Source: FW021-bin31 sp964558275
GTDB lineage: Bacteria; Bacteroidota; Bacteroidia; Chitinophagales; Chitinophagaceae
DNA: 24,449 nt
Assembly: GCA_964558275.1 (NCBI GenBank)
Contig: CAZLDH010000024.1
Location: 1-24,449 of the forward strand
Direction: 5' to 3'
Every line of letters starts with the position of its first letter. Within the stretch, counting starts at the first letter, position 1. This document shows, in pieces, positions 1 through 7,456 of the stretch. Under the pieces are notes generated by a model. The model had not been told where the DNA came from, did not search any database, and saw only the letters and a program-made list of their open reading frames with translations. A program made the position numbers and the translations under genes.

Positions 1-1549
1 AATAATAAAGCGGAACCACAGGGGCATAGTTTAAAACAATATTCTCCATCTTATGATAAAGTTGATGTCGGATACTGTCATTATTTTCAGTAATCGCTTG
101 CTCATATAACCGATCAAAGGTTGCATTTGAAAAACGAGAATAGTTTGGAGGAGCCGGATTCTTAGCATAAAAGCAGGCCAAAAAACTTTCCGCATCAGGA
201 TAATCAGCAATCCAATCGGCTCTAAAAAAGGGAACCTGTGACTTAGCTGCCATATCCCTCAACATGCCGGCCTGTTCAATAGTTACATTTATTACCACAC
301 CAATTTGTCTTAACTGTGCGGCTACAAGATTTGCTACATCCGCATGTTCCTGTGTAGAGTATAATGTAATTGGCGGCAAACCTTCCCCATTGGGATAGCC
401 TGCTTCAGCCAATAATTTACTCGCTTTGGTCGGGTTATAGCTGTATCCTCTTACTTCAGAAGTATCATAGGCCGGCAAACCATCCGGAACAAAACCTCCG
501 TAAGCCGGTTCTACAATATTATTTTTTAAATACATAGCTATTTTTTCACGGTCAAATCCATAATTAATAGCCAATCGAACTTTGCGATTAGTTACCGGCG
601 AGTGGATTACATTTGTGTTTGTCGAATCCACGAGAAAGCCCAGATATTCCGTATTCAAATAGGGCTTTTTTAACATAATAATATCATCTCTAAAACTTTT
701 CTGTAGTCTTCCTGATTTTGTCAACAATTCGTCTTTATAGGATACATCCACATCATTTAGAAAATCCAATTCTCCTTGAACAAACATTAAAAATTCTGTC
801 ACTTTACTACTCACAAAGGTTACTTTTACAGCATCCAAATAGGGCAATTTATGTCCGCTACTATCCTGTTCAAAATAATGTGGATTCTTTTCTAAAATAA
901 GTACTTGTCCTTCATTCCAATACTTTAACTGAAAAGGACCTGTTCCGCAGGGATGAGACCTGAAATCTTTTCCATACTTTTCTACCACTTCCCTTGGAAC
1001 AATGGAACAATAAGGCATGGTTAAAATACCTAAAATAGGATGAAAAGGCTTTAACAATTTTAATTGAAAAGTAGAGTCATTTAAAGCAACGAAACCTACA
1101 TCCGGATCTACTTTCCCGTTAAACACCCAGGCTCCGGCAGAAGCTGTTGCAGGATCCATTATGCGTTTGAAACTATACACCACATCTGAGGCTACCATTT
1201 TTCTTCCATTGCCTCCTCTAAAAGCATCATTATCATGAAAATAAACGTCATTTCTTAAATGAAAAGTAAATATTTTTCCATCTTCACTCACTTCCCAACT
1301 TTTGGCTAAGCTGGGAACAATATTTAATTGAGGATCTGTCTTTACTAATGTATTATACAACTGATGATCTACCCAAATAACCGTTTTGCTTTTAGCAAAC
1401 GCCGGATCTGTCGTTTCCAATCCCTCGGCCATATTCATTTTAAAGACCCTAGCATCGCTTTTCGATTTCTCTTTACAAGACAAAAGACTGAACAATCCTA
1501 TAAAAATAATTCCCAAAAAGAGCCATCTGTTTTCAATATTAAAAGACAT
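1..1549 (-). CDS. ABC transporter peptide-binding lipoprotein, SBP_bac_5 / DppA-OppA family (3' end outside window)
   Basis: I translated the complement from the ATG at 1549; it stays open to the window edge (about 516 codons). The N-terminus has a hydrophobic stretch ending in a lipobox LLSC with Cys25, so this should be a lipoprotein facing the periplasm. The body carries family 5 solute-binding signatures: LETTDPAFA near the start of the mature protein, a segment VVYSFKRIMDP, GTGPFQLKYW, then NRKVRLAINYGFDREKI and a late segment ending APVVPLYY. Family members normally end some 20-40 residues after that motif, so only a short C-terminus is missing. The family delivers di- or oligopeptides to an ABC permease; no permease genes are visible and Bacteroidota versions often stand alone. 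It is divergent from the M1 peptidase with a 46-bp gap. The exact ligand cannot be read from sequence. Confidence 0.9.
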   Translation of the reverse strand, partial: MSFNIENRWLFLGIIFIGLFSLLSCKEKSKSDARVFKMNMAEGLETTDPAFAKSKTVIWVDHQLYNTLVKTDPQLNIVPSLAKSWEVSEDGKIFTFHLRNDVYFHDNDAFRGGNGRKMVASDVVYSFKRIMDPATASAGAWVFNGKVDPDVGFVALNDSTFQLKLLKPFHPILGILTMPYCSIVPREVVEKYGKDFRSHPCGTGPFQLKYWNEGQVLILEKNPHYFEQDSSGHKLPYLDAVKVTFVSSKVTEFLMFVQGELDFLNDVDVSYKDELLTKSGRLQKSFRDDIIMLKKPYLNTEYLGFLVDSTNTNVIHSPVTNRKVRLAINYGFDREKIAMYLKNNIVEPAYGGFVPDGLPAYDTSEVRGYSYNPTKASKLLAEAGYPNGEGLPPITLYSTQEHADVANLVAAQLRQIGVVINVTIEQAGMLRDMAAKSQVPFFRADWIADYPDAESFLACFYAKNPAPPNYSRFSNATFDRLYEQAITENNDSIRHQLYHKMENIVLNYAPVVPLYY

Positions 1550-1595
1550 GAAGAATGTTTAAAAATACTTACCTTTCCACCCTAAAGGATTATCA

Positions 1596-3287
1596 ATGAA
1601 AATGAAGAAAATACCCTTATTTGCTTTACTGTTTGTGATTTTTACTTATACCACTCAAGCACAAAACAAAGACAATAACTTATTCCCCAATCATTCCTCC
1701 GGTCAATTTACGCATGCTGATACACTACGTGGCAGCAATACTCCCGAAAGAGCCTGGTGGGATGTTTCCTTCTATGATTTGCATGTAAATATAGATATAA
1801 AAAATAAAAGCATCACAGGATACAACAGAATAAAATATAAAGTAATAAAATCTATGTCGGAAGTTTCTGATGGAGAGATGCAAATAGATTTAATGAAGCC
1901 TTTACATATTGACAGTGTAATTCAAAATGGGCAATCATTAGCCTTTCGGAGAGAGGGAAATGCTTATTTTATAAAGATGAAAGCTTCGCAACCTTTAAAA
2001 TCTTTGAAAGAGATAACTATTTATTATTCAGGGCATCCTCATGTCGCAAAAAATGCACCTTGGGATGGTGGTTTTGTTTGGGAAACAGACTCCTTAAATT
2101 ATCCGTTTGTGGCTACAGCAGCTCAGGGGGTAGGTGCAAGTTTGTGGTGGCCCAATAAAGACTATCAGGGAGATGAACCTGATAGTCAGCGAATTACTGT
2201 AACTGTTCCGGAAAGGTTATCAGATATTTCAAATGGAAGATTGGTGAAAAAAAGATGGAATGGTGATGGCACCACTACCTATGTTTGGTTTGTAAACAAC
2301 CCAATTAATAATTATGATGTCGCTTTAAATATTGGAAATTATGTCCATTTTAAAGACACATTGCAAGGAGAAAAAGGCACTCTTACTTTGAATTATTACG
2401 TACTCCCAAAACAATTTGATACCGCTTTTCAACAATTTAAACAAGCCAAAACGATGTTACATTGTTTTGAATACTGGTTTGGCCCCTACCCTTGGTACAA
2501 AGATGGTTACAAGTTAGTGGAAGCACCTTTCTTGGGAATGGAGCATCAAAGTAATGTAGCCTATGGGAATAAATATACTAACGGTTACCTGGGCAGAGAC
2601 CTTTCGCATACCGGTCTGGGATTAAAATGGGATTTTATTATCATACATGAAAGTGCACATGAATGGTGGGGGAATAATATAACAACGAAAGACATTGCAG
2701 ACATGTGGGTGCATGAAGCTTTTGCTAACTATGCAGAAGCACTTTATACGGAATGGCTATTTGGAAGAAAAGCAGGAGACAAATACTGTAGAGGTACGCG
2801 CAAGAACGTGCTCAATGATAAACCAATCATCGGATACTATGGTGTAAATGACGAAGGCTCCGGGGATATGTATTATAAAGGGGGAAACATGATCCTTTGT
2901 ATTCGTGAAATAATCAGTAATGATAATAAGTTCAGACAAATACTGCGGGGATTAAATAAAAAATTCAGACACCAGACAGTTACTGGAAAAGAAATACAAA
3001 ATTATATCAATAAAAAATCGGGAATAGATTTCACCAAAGTCTTTCAACAATATCTAACTACCACACAAATTCCGCATTTTGAGTATAAAATTAAAAAAGG
3101 AAAATTATACTATCGATGGTCAAATTGTGTTTCCGGATTTGATATGGCTATTAAGGTAACCACAGAAGATAAGCATCAATTTCAACTAATTCATCCTACT
3201 GAAAAATGGCAAACTACTCCCCTATCTATTTCTCAAAATAATTTTAAAGTGAATAAAAACTTCTATGTAAAGGTAGTAGAGAAATAA
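1596..3287 (+). CDS. Secreted M1 family zinc metallopeptidase (aminopeptidase N-like, GMEHQ variant)
   Basis: 563 residues with a signal peptide ending near TTQAQ (residues 19-23), so the enzyme is exported. The zinc site HESAH is at 351-355 with the third ligand Glu374 in WVHEAF, nineteen residues after the second His, as in clan MA(E). The tyrosine that stabilises the transition state is probably Y426 or Y427 in DMYYKGG. Where aminopeptidase N has GAMEN, this protein has GMEHQ at 314-318. M1 enzymes remove N-terminal residues from peptides; this one is short, with N-terminal beta domain and catalytic domain but no long C-terminal helical domain, common in Bacteroidota. A second in-frame ATG six bases downstream (1602) is equally plausible. 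Divergent from the peptide-binding lipoprotein, consistent with peptide scavenging. Convergent with the Nudix gene, with an 8-bp gap. Confidence 0.92.
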   Translation: MKMKKIPLFALLFVIFTYTTQAQNKDNNLFPNHSSGQFTHADTLRGSNTPERAWWDVSFYDLHVNIDIKNKSITGYNRIKYKVIKSMSEVSDGEMQIDLMKPLHIDSVIQNGQSLAFRREGNAYFIKMKASQPLKSLKEITIYYSGHPHVAKNAPWDGGFVWETDSLNYPFVATAAQGVGASLWWPNKDYQGDEPDSQRITVTVPERLSDISNGRLVKKRWNGDGTTTYVWFVNNPINNYDVALNIGNYVHFKDTLQGEKGTLTLNYYVLPKQFDTAFQQFKQAKTMLHCFEYWFGPYPWYKDGYKLVEAPFLGMEHQSNVAYGNKYTNGYLGRDLSHTGLGLKWDFIIIHESAHEWWGNNITTKDIADMWVHEAFANYAEALYTEWLFGRKAGDKYCRGTRKNVLNDKPIIGYYGVNDEGSGDMYYKGGNMILCIREIISNDNKFRQILRGLNKKFRHQTVTGKEIQNYINKKSGIDFTKVFQQYLTTTQIPHFEYKIKKGKLYYRWSNCVSGFDMAIKVTTEDKHQFQLIHPTEKWQTTPLSISQNNFKVNKNFYVKVVEK

Positions 3288-3295
3288 AGAATATA

Positions 3296-3739
3296 TTAAA
3301 TATTAACTTTTTTCAGCATTTTGGCTACCACTTTATCAATAGGCAAATCAACTTCCTTTTCAGAAAAAATTTCAAGAGGAATCGTCCTAAAGGATTGTCT
3401 ATTACTCCCTACCCGATTGAAATTAAAGGGTTTTTCCGAAAGAGGAACTTTTAATGGTTCCAGAGGGTGAACATAATAATAAATAGAGATAATTTGACTT
3501 CCGTCACCGAAACCGGATTTTTGATAGAAGTCGGTGGTATAAAAATGTGTTTTTATCTCTATTTTTTGTTGAAGTTCCTCTATCCATTCTCTTTTTAGGC
3601 AATCATGTGTTCCTTCGCCATCTTCTAATCCCCCTCCGGGAAATTTGGTTATATTTTGTCCTTTAATTTTTTCATCTGAGACTAATATATTTCCATATTC
3701 AATATATAGCCCATACACTCTAACATTAAAATTGAACAT
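3296..3739 (-). CDS. Nudix hydrolase
   Basis: 147 residues. A Nudix box runs from Gly36: G-x5-E42-x7-R50-E51-W52-x-E54-E55, giving the Mg2+-binding REWIEE core. The usual Gly after the EE pair is replaced by Gln57. Family members hydrolyse nucleoside diphosphates linked to another moiety; the substrate cannot be deduced here. It lies 33 bp downstream of pxpC on the same strand and may be co-transcribed with pxpABC, though no functional link is known to me. The start codon lies in the second copy of a 23-bp tandem duplication, which puts another ATG upstream in a different frame; the chosen start is the one that gives the full domain. Confidence 0.9.
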   Translation of the reverse strand: MFNFNVRVYGLYIEYGNILVSDEKIKGQNITKFPGGGLEDGEGTHDCLKREWIEELQQKIEIKTHFYTTDFYQKSGFGDGSQIISIYYYVHPLEPLKVPLSEKPFNFNRVGSNRQSFRTIPLEIFSEKEVDLPIDKVVAKMLKKVNI

Positions 3740-3767
3740 AATATAACTTTAAAATTAAACATAATAT
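3722..3767. repeat. Imperfect 23-bp tandem direct duplication over the Nudix start codon
   Basis: Bases 3722-3744 and 3745-3767 are adjacent copies of the same 23-bp unit with two mismatches. The copy nearer the gene contains the Nudix ATG. The other carries a second ATG in a different frame, because 23 is not a multiple of three. Confidence 0.85.
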
Positions 3768-3772
3768 TTTTG

Positions 3773-4633
3773 TTATACTTCGGATTGAGCTATACTAAAT
3801 CGCAGACTTTCACCCGGTCTTTTTTGTGCTAAAACATCTATTTGTCTTTCCGGAATTTGTAAAATTCGAGGATAGCCACCTGTAACTTGCGCATCGCGCA
3901 TCAAGACAATAAGGTGACCATCAGGAGTCAATTGTACCGTCCCGGGCAACACGGCATTGGTTAATATAGATTCTTCCTTTGAAGGAATGGTTTCCTGAAA
4001 AAGGAATGCCATTCTGCCACTATCCGGATTTATGGTAAATGATTCCTGTGCCAATTGTACTTTTTGATCTCTGGAAAGCAGATAAAACTCCGGTCCAGGA
4101 AAAAAACGTAAGCTACGCTTTTTATACCGCTGTTCATCAAACGATATGGTAGAATAAGAATCCGAAACATTCTCATCTAAAGATAAAACAGGCAATTCCT
4201 CTCCTTTAGATATAACTTTTTCAGGGGTAATTCCCTCATACATGCTTTGGCTGTTCAACACTTTTTCAGTTTGAAACCCATCATTAATAGCCAGATAAGC
4301 AAAATTTCCTTTTACCACCCTTTGAATATCCAAAATAGTACCTTTATGCACGTCATAAACCTCCTGCACCTCTACTTTTTTATCATTGAGATATGCATCG
4401 ACTTCTATACCACTAATTACAATTTGATGATGAGCAGAAAACTGCAGTTTGGGACCTATCCGGGTTACTTCCAACACCGCCATGTTTTGAGGATTACCTA
4501 CCAATATATTTCCCATACCTGCAGCATATTTGTCCATGGCGCCACTTTCCGGTATGCCATAGGCTGCACAACCATAGCGTCCCATATCCTGAACACTTGT
4601 GGATAATCCGGGTCGAAGCACTATTATTCCCAT
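3773..4633 (-). CDS. pxpC: 5-oxoprolinase subunit C (biotin-dependent carboxyltransferase-like, AHS2/KipA family)
   Basis: 286 residues of the AHS2 (KipA/PxpC) family, a cyclophilin-like fold also found in allophanate hydrolase and urea carboxylase. Family features seen are VQDMGRYG near residues 14-21, GAMD at 31-34, a middle SIxFPGPE-like segment (RFFPGPEF), and a C-terminal GGYPRI motif. With PxpA and PxpB it forms the prokaryotic ATP-dependent 5-oxoprolinase that opens pyroglutamate to glutamate in the cytoplasm. The ATG overlaps the end of pxpB by 10 bases, so translation is probably coupled. Some family members run somewhat past 300 residues; this one looks complete, with no frameshift. 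Confidence 0.93.
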   Translation of the reverse strand: MGIIVLRPGLSTSVQDMGRYGCAAYGIPESGAMDKYAAGMGNILVGNPQNMAVLEVTRIGPKLQFSAHHQIVISGIEVDAYLNDKKVEVQEVYDVHKGTILDIQRVVKGNFAYLAINDGFQTEKVLNSQSMYEGITPEKVISKGEELPVLSLDENVSDSYSTISFDEQRYKKRSLRFFPGPEFYLLSRDQKVQLAQESFTINPDSGRMAFLFQETIPSKEESILTNAVLPGTVQLTPDGHLIVLMRDAQVTGGYPRILQIPERQIDVLAQKRPGESLRFSIAQSEV

Positions 4634-5355
4634 ACCTCATGATTTAACTGGTAAGCATTGTTTTTTACTTTCTCCTGAATAAACTCATATTCTTCTAGTG
4701 AAACAGAACTGAATTTTAACTTATCAGCCGGCTGTAGGAGCGTCGGCAACTCCCACTTCAGATTAAATAAGGGAACCGGACAATTTCCAATAATTTGCCA
4801 GCCTCCGGGAGATGCCATAGGATAAATTCCCGTTTGTTCTCCTCCAATCCCTACGGCTCCTTTAGGTATTTCTTTACGAGGTTGTTTTTTTCTGGAAATA
4901 AAAAGTTTTTCTGAGAGTCCACTGAGATAGGGGAATCCCGGTAAAAAGCCTATAAAATATACAGTATATACCGAATCTGTATGCAGTCGAATAAGTGTTT
5001 CTTTATCAATCTTCTTATGCTTCATGATCATCTCAGTATCCCAACCTAATTTTTCATCATAACAAACCGGCAGGTAGTATAACTTTTGCTCCCGCTTAAT
5101 TTCTTCCGGTGTTGTTTTCAAAATTTCAATTAATTTCTTCTTCTCCTCTTCTAATTGCTTAACAGGATATTTGTATTTAATCAAAATCGTATTATAAGTA
5201 CTCAATACCTCAATGAGTTCCTCTTCCTTTTGTTTATAAATATGCGCTTTTGCTGCCAATAGTTTGGTTAATAATCCCTCTCCCACCTTTTCCTGCCAAG
5301 TCATCGAAATAACTCGTTCACTCATAAGATGTACTTGAATCTCCTTTGTTTCCAT
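4624..5355 (-). CDS. pxpB: 5-oxoprolinase subunit B (AHS1/KipI family)
   Basis: 243 residues of the AHS1 (KipI/PxpB) family. Diagnostic motifs are PVCYD at 96-100, the strongly conserved GFLPGFPYL at 136-144, a glycine-rich stretch GAVGIGG, and SPGGWQIIG at 182-190. PxpB works with PxpC as the ATP-using half of 5-oxoprolinase, which phosphorylates 5-oxo-L-proline before PxpA-assisted ring opening. The first base of its ATG is the last base of the pxpA stop codon (TAATG), and its end overlaps pxpC, so the three are one translational unit. An alternative ATG at residue 11 is possible, but the TAATG overlap favours the longer form. The B. subtilis homologue KipI also inhibits the sporulation kinase KinA; that is not expected here. 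Confidence 0.94.
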   Translation of the reverse strand: METKEIQVHLMSERVISMTWQEKVGEGLLTKLLAAKAHIYKQKEEELIEVLSTYNTILIKYKYPVKQLEEEKKKLIEILKTTPEEIKREQKLYYLPVCYDEKLGWDTEMIMKHKKIDKETLIRLHTDSVYTVYFIGFLPGFPYLSGLSEKLFISRKKQPRKEIPKGAVGIGGEQTGIYPMASPGGWQIIGNCPVPLFNLKWELPTLLQPADKLKFSSVSLEEYEFIQEKVKNNAYQLNHEVWE

Positions 5356-6092
5356 TATGCTTTAATTTCAATATTCCTCAAAGATAATTCTGCATAAAGA
5401 TACCGTAATAACGCCAAACTATTTTCTGTATCACTATGTACACAAATGGTATCAAACCTCTGTGTTAAAACATTTCCGTCTTCCAAATTAATCTGTCCAT
5501 GTTGCACCATATTTAATACCTGTTTCAAAACCTCCTCCTTGTTTGTCAAAACAGCACCTGCTTCCGAGCGCGGTCTCAGACTAAAATCGGCTTCGTAAGC
5601 ACGATCGGCAAATCCCTCTACCTTGGTGTTTATCCCTCGCTCCTCTGCCAACTCTTTCACGATAGAATTCGGCGGAACATAGAGTGTTAAAAGCGAGCCA
5701 AGCTCATCTATAAGTTCAACAACCACTTGGGCTCTATCTTTATTTGTTTTCAAATCATTATATAATGCCCCGTGTGGTTTAATATGATACACGATTCCCT
5801 GCTGCCTTTCGGCAGATTGCAGTACTTTTTCAATTTGATCTAAAAGTGTGAGTTTCAATGCAGCAGAAGATATATCCATAGATTCTCTACCAAAATGTTC
5901 CTTATCCGGATAAGAAGGATGTGCACCAATTGATACATCATGCTGTATGGCCAAATCTACAGCCTCTGCAATACTTTCATCATTCCCCGCATGACCACCG
6001 CAAGCAATATTGCAGGATGAAATCAAGGGCATGATATCCCGCTCGTTTCCAACCCCTTCTCCTAAATCACAATTAAGATCTACTTGTTGCAT
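5355..6092 (-). CDS. pxpA: 5-oxoprolinase subunit A (LamB/YcsF family)
   Basis: 245 residues of the LamB/YcsF family, a TIM-barrel-like fold related to polysaccharide deacetylases. Signatures are VDLNCDLGEG at 4-13, SCNIACGGHAG at 26-36, GAHPSYPD at 56-63, and HIKPHGALYN at 103-112; their His and Asp residues form the likely active site. It is the first gene of pxpA-pxpB-pxpC. 5-Oxoproline forms spontaneously from glutamine and glutamate and during peptide breakdown, which fits the neighbouring peptidase and peptide-binding lipoprotein. A purine-rich AAAGGA lies 6 bases upstream of the ATG. The SRP RNA gene ends 87 bp upstream on the same strand. No clear TAnnTTTG element is seen in the gap, so read-through from the SRP promoter or a weak promoter must serve it. 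Confidence 0.95.
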   Translation of the reverse strand: MQQVDLNCDLGEGVGNERDIMPLISSCNIACGGHAGNDESIAEAVDLAIQHDVSIGAHPSYPDKEHFGRESMDISSAALKLTLLDQIEKVLQSAERQQGIVYHIKPHGALYNDLKTNKDRAQVVVELIDELGSLLTLYVPPNSIVKELAEERGINTKVEGFADRAYEADFSLRPRSEAGAVLTNKEEVLKQVLNMVQHGQINLEDGNVLTQRFDTICVHSDTENSLALLRYLYAELSLRNIEIKA

Positions 6093-6171
6093 ATAATCCT
6101 TTCCCGCTAAGCTACTGATTTATTAGGAGCTGAAATAATAAAGTCGAAAAGAAAGTGGATAGCTTAAATAT

Positions 6172-6179
6172 AAAAAAAA
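6172..6179 (-). terminator. U-tract after the SRP RNA
   Basis: Eight consecutive A on the plus strand read as eight U in the minus-strand transcript, directly after the closing G-C pair of the SRP RNA helix. The end stem of the RNA plus this tract has the form of an intrinsic terminator. Confidence 0.65.
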
Positions 6180-6275
6180 CGGCAGATTACTTGTATCGCA
6201 CCGCTACAACCTCCTACCCTTGCTACATTCCTGTCCTGGGGGATTCAGAGGGAGCTGGTCGTACAAGACCTGCCG
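6180..6275 (-). ncRNA. ffs: Signal recognition particle RNA (small bacterial type, 4.5S-like)
   Basis: Read on the minus strand, the RNA carries the SRP domain IV core: CAGG, a 3-bp stem ACA/UGU closed by a GGAA tetraloop, then AGCA. This is the Ffh M-domain binding site, within the segment CCCAGGACAGGAAUGUAGCA. The ends pair as CGGCAG with CUGCCG, and UUGUA with UACAA further in, giving a rod of about 96 nt without an Alu domain. A Bacteroidota promoter element ends 4 bases upstream of the modelled 5' end, and a U8 tract follows the 3' end. The RNA forms the core of SRP with Ffh, and pairs with FtsY to target membrane proteins. The open frame on the opposite strand here is an artefact. The exact ends are inferred from pairing. 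Confidence 0.93.
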
Positions 6276-6279
6276 CATG

Positions 6280-6308
6280 CAAATTTAGAACTTTTCTTTT
6301 TCTTGCAA
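6280..6308 (-). promoter_or_regulatory. Promoter of the SRP RNA gene
   Basis: The minus strand has TAAATTTG (6287 to 6280), an exact match to the Bacteroidota -7 element TAnnTTTG, and TTG inside a T-rich run (6308 to 6306) as -33 element, with an 18-base spacer. Transcription would begin about 4-6 bases after the octamer, where the SRP helix starts. The promoter sits only about 10 bp past the stop codon of the upstream gene, so the RNA can be expressed independently of it. Confidence 0.8.
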
Positions 6309-6317
6309 AAATTTATT

Positions 6318-7031
6318 CTATCTTTTTCTACTATTCTTTTCCCATTTATTAAAAAGTTCACTCTCTGAAGGTAAGGTCACCTCTTTAAGATGCGTTTTTA
6401 CGGGAATAACTATACTGTCTCCTAATGTTTTATCCCATTTTAATGAAACAGTAGTCTTTATTTTTAAGATGGTATCCTTGGGAGATAATCGTAAAGTATT
6501 GCCTTCTATATCTCCTGAAGAAGCCGTAATATGAATCATATTGGTATCCAAAGGATATATCTTACCATTACTAAAAGTACCCTCCACATTAAGATAGAAA
6601 GGAACCTTCTTTTTTATACTATCTGTATAAAGGTTAAACCTTACTGATTGCGGATAAGGAAGTTCTAAATTACAAACAAGCGTTGTATCCTGATATTTTA
6701 TATCAAAAGTAATATTATGATTGTTATTCCAAACATGCTTCCTGTCATAGATGAGTATTCCTTTTTTTATTTTCCCCTGATTTGAATGAATTTTCAATTT
6801 TCTCCATCTTAAATTACCGGAAAGCAATCCTGAAGTTTTCTTCTGTGAACCATCACTAAAGGAGAAAATAAATCCAATAGGAACACGATTAAAAATTTCA
6901 GGCGCTGCAGTAGAATCAAAGTATCCCTGAACTTTTTCTATTTCTAAATGTTGTGCAGCCAAAGGACAGTTTATAATAACTATAAAAAAAATAGCAGCTA
7001 ATAAAGAATATATATTAATTATTTTATTCAT
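6318..7031 (-). CDS. Exported protein of unknown function
   Basis: I do not recognise this 237-residue protein. From the ATG at 7031 it begins with a classic signal peptide of about 27 residues (MNKIINIY, a hydrophobic core, then LAAQ). The remainder is rich in beta-forming residues, with no cysteine cluster, repeat or catalytic motif I can identify. Phrases such as GNLRWRKLKI and LNVEGTFSNGKIYPLD suggest beta-sandwich structure, but that is inference. An upstream ATG at 7055 would add 8 residues but lies inside a perfect hairpin, so 7031 is preferred. It is divergent from the YciI-like gene, and the SRP promoter follows its stop directly. It could be a periplasmic or surface protein peculiar to the lineage. 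Confidence 0.75.
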   Translation of the reverse strand: MNKIINIYSLLAAIFFIVIINCPLAAQHLEIEKVQGYFDSTAAPEIFNRVPIGFIFSFSDGSQKKTSGLLSGNLRWRKLKIHSNQGKIKKGILIYDRKHVWNNNHNITFDIKYQDTTLVCNLELPYPQSVRFNLYTDSIKKKVPFYLNVEGTFSNGKIYPLDTNMIHITASSGDIEGNTLRLSPKDTILKIKTTVSLKWDKTLGDSIVIPVKTHLKEVTLPSESELFNKWEKNSRKR

Positions 7032-7048
7032 TATAAATATTATTGAAA

Positions 7049-7077
7049 AAACCATACCACTTTTATTGGTATGGTTT
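7049..7077. promoter_or_regulatory. Perfect 11-bp inverted repeat in a divergent gap
   Basis: The arms AAACCATACCA (7049-7059) and TGGTATGGTTT (7067-7077) pair perfectly around a 7-base loop. Read on the minus strand, the hairpin is followed by a T run, like an intrinsic terminator, yet it lies in the leader of the 7031 gene rather than behind a gene. It could be an attenuator in that leader, an operator shared with the plus-strand YciI-like gene, or a terminator of antisense transcription from the GH95 side. Confidence 0.6.
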
Positions 7078-7116
7078 ATGTACTATAAAACTTTCACCTA
7101 TTAATATCCCATTGAA

Positions 7117-7410
7117 ATGAAAAATATATTCTTAGTCACACTAAAATATATCAAACCTCACTTTGCTATAGATCAATATTTCCCCAAACATAAGACATAT
7201 ATAGATGAACATATAGAAAAAGGTGTTTTTATTTGTAGCGGAAGAAAAACCTTAAAATCAGGAGAATTTATTCTTTGTCAGGCTAAAAATCGCCAAGAAA
7301 TGCAAAAAATCATTTCTAAAGATCCTTTTGATCAGTTTCAGCTAGCCATTTATGAAATTGAAGAATACAATCTTATCGCTTCAGATACTCGTTTTTTACC
7401 GGAAGTTTAA
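7117..7410 (+). CDS. YciI-like (YCII-related domain) protein
   Basis: 97 residues with the ferredoxin-like YciI layout. An opening strand (MKNIFLVTLKYI) leads into a helix with conserved His and Tyr (KHKTYIDEH, residues 24-32). Then come GVFICSGRK at 36-44, a central strand ending in a Cys, and the family motif DPFDQ at 69-73 before the closing strands. YciI proteins resemble dehalogenase-like or muconolactone-isomerase-like enzymes; their biochemical role is mostly unknown, with His-Asp pairs proposed as catalytic. The ATG is the first start after an in-frame gap. It is divergent from the exported protein and convergent with the GH95 gene, so it is probably a single-gene transcript. Confidence 0.83.
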   Translation: MKNIFLVTLKYIKPHFAIDQYFPKHKTYIDEHIEKGVFICSGRKTLKSGEFILCQAKNRQEMQKIISKDPFDQFQLAIYEIEEYNLIASDTRFLPEV

Positions 7411-7456
7411 GCCTCCCTATTTTTCAGATTCATTCACTTAGCAACAAATAAATAGT

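Noticed and set aside
718..1585. Two plus-strand open frames (718-900 and 1364-1585)
   Set aside because: They lie antisense to the peptide-binding lipoprotein, whose frame is open throughout and has clear family motifs.
6155..6352. Plus-strand 65-codon open frame
   Set aside because: It runs antisense through the SRP RNA and its promoter; there is no ribosome site or protein family resemblance.
7032..7055. Upstream ATG for the exported protein
   Set aside because: It falls within the perfect hairpin and adds residues ahead of an already complete signal peptide.
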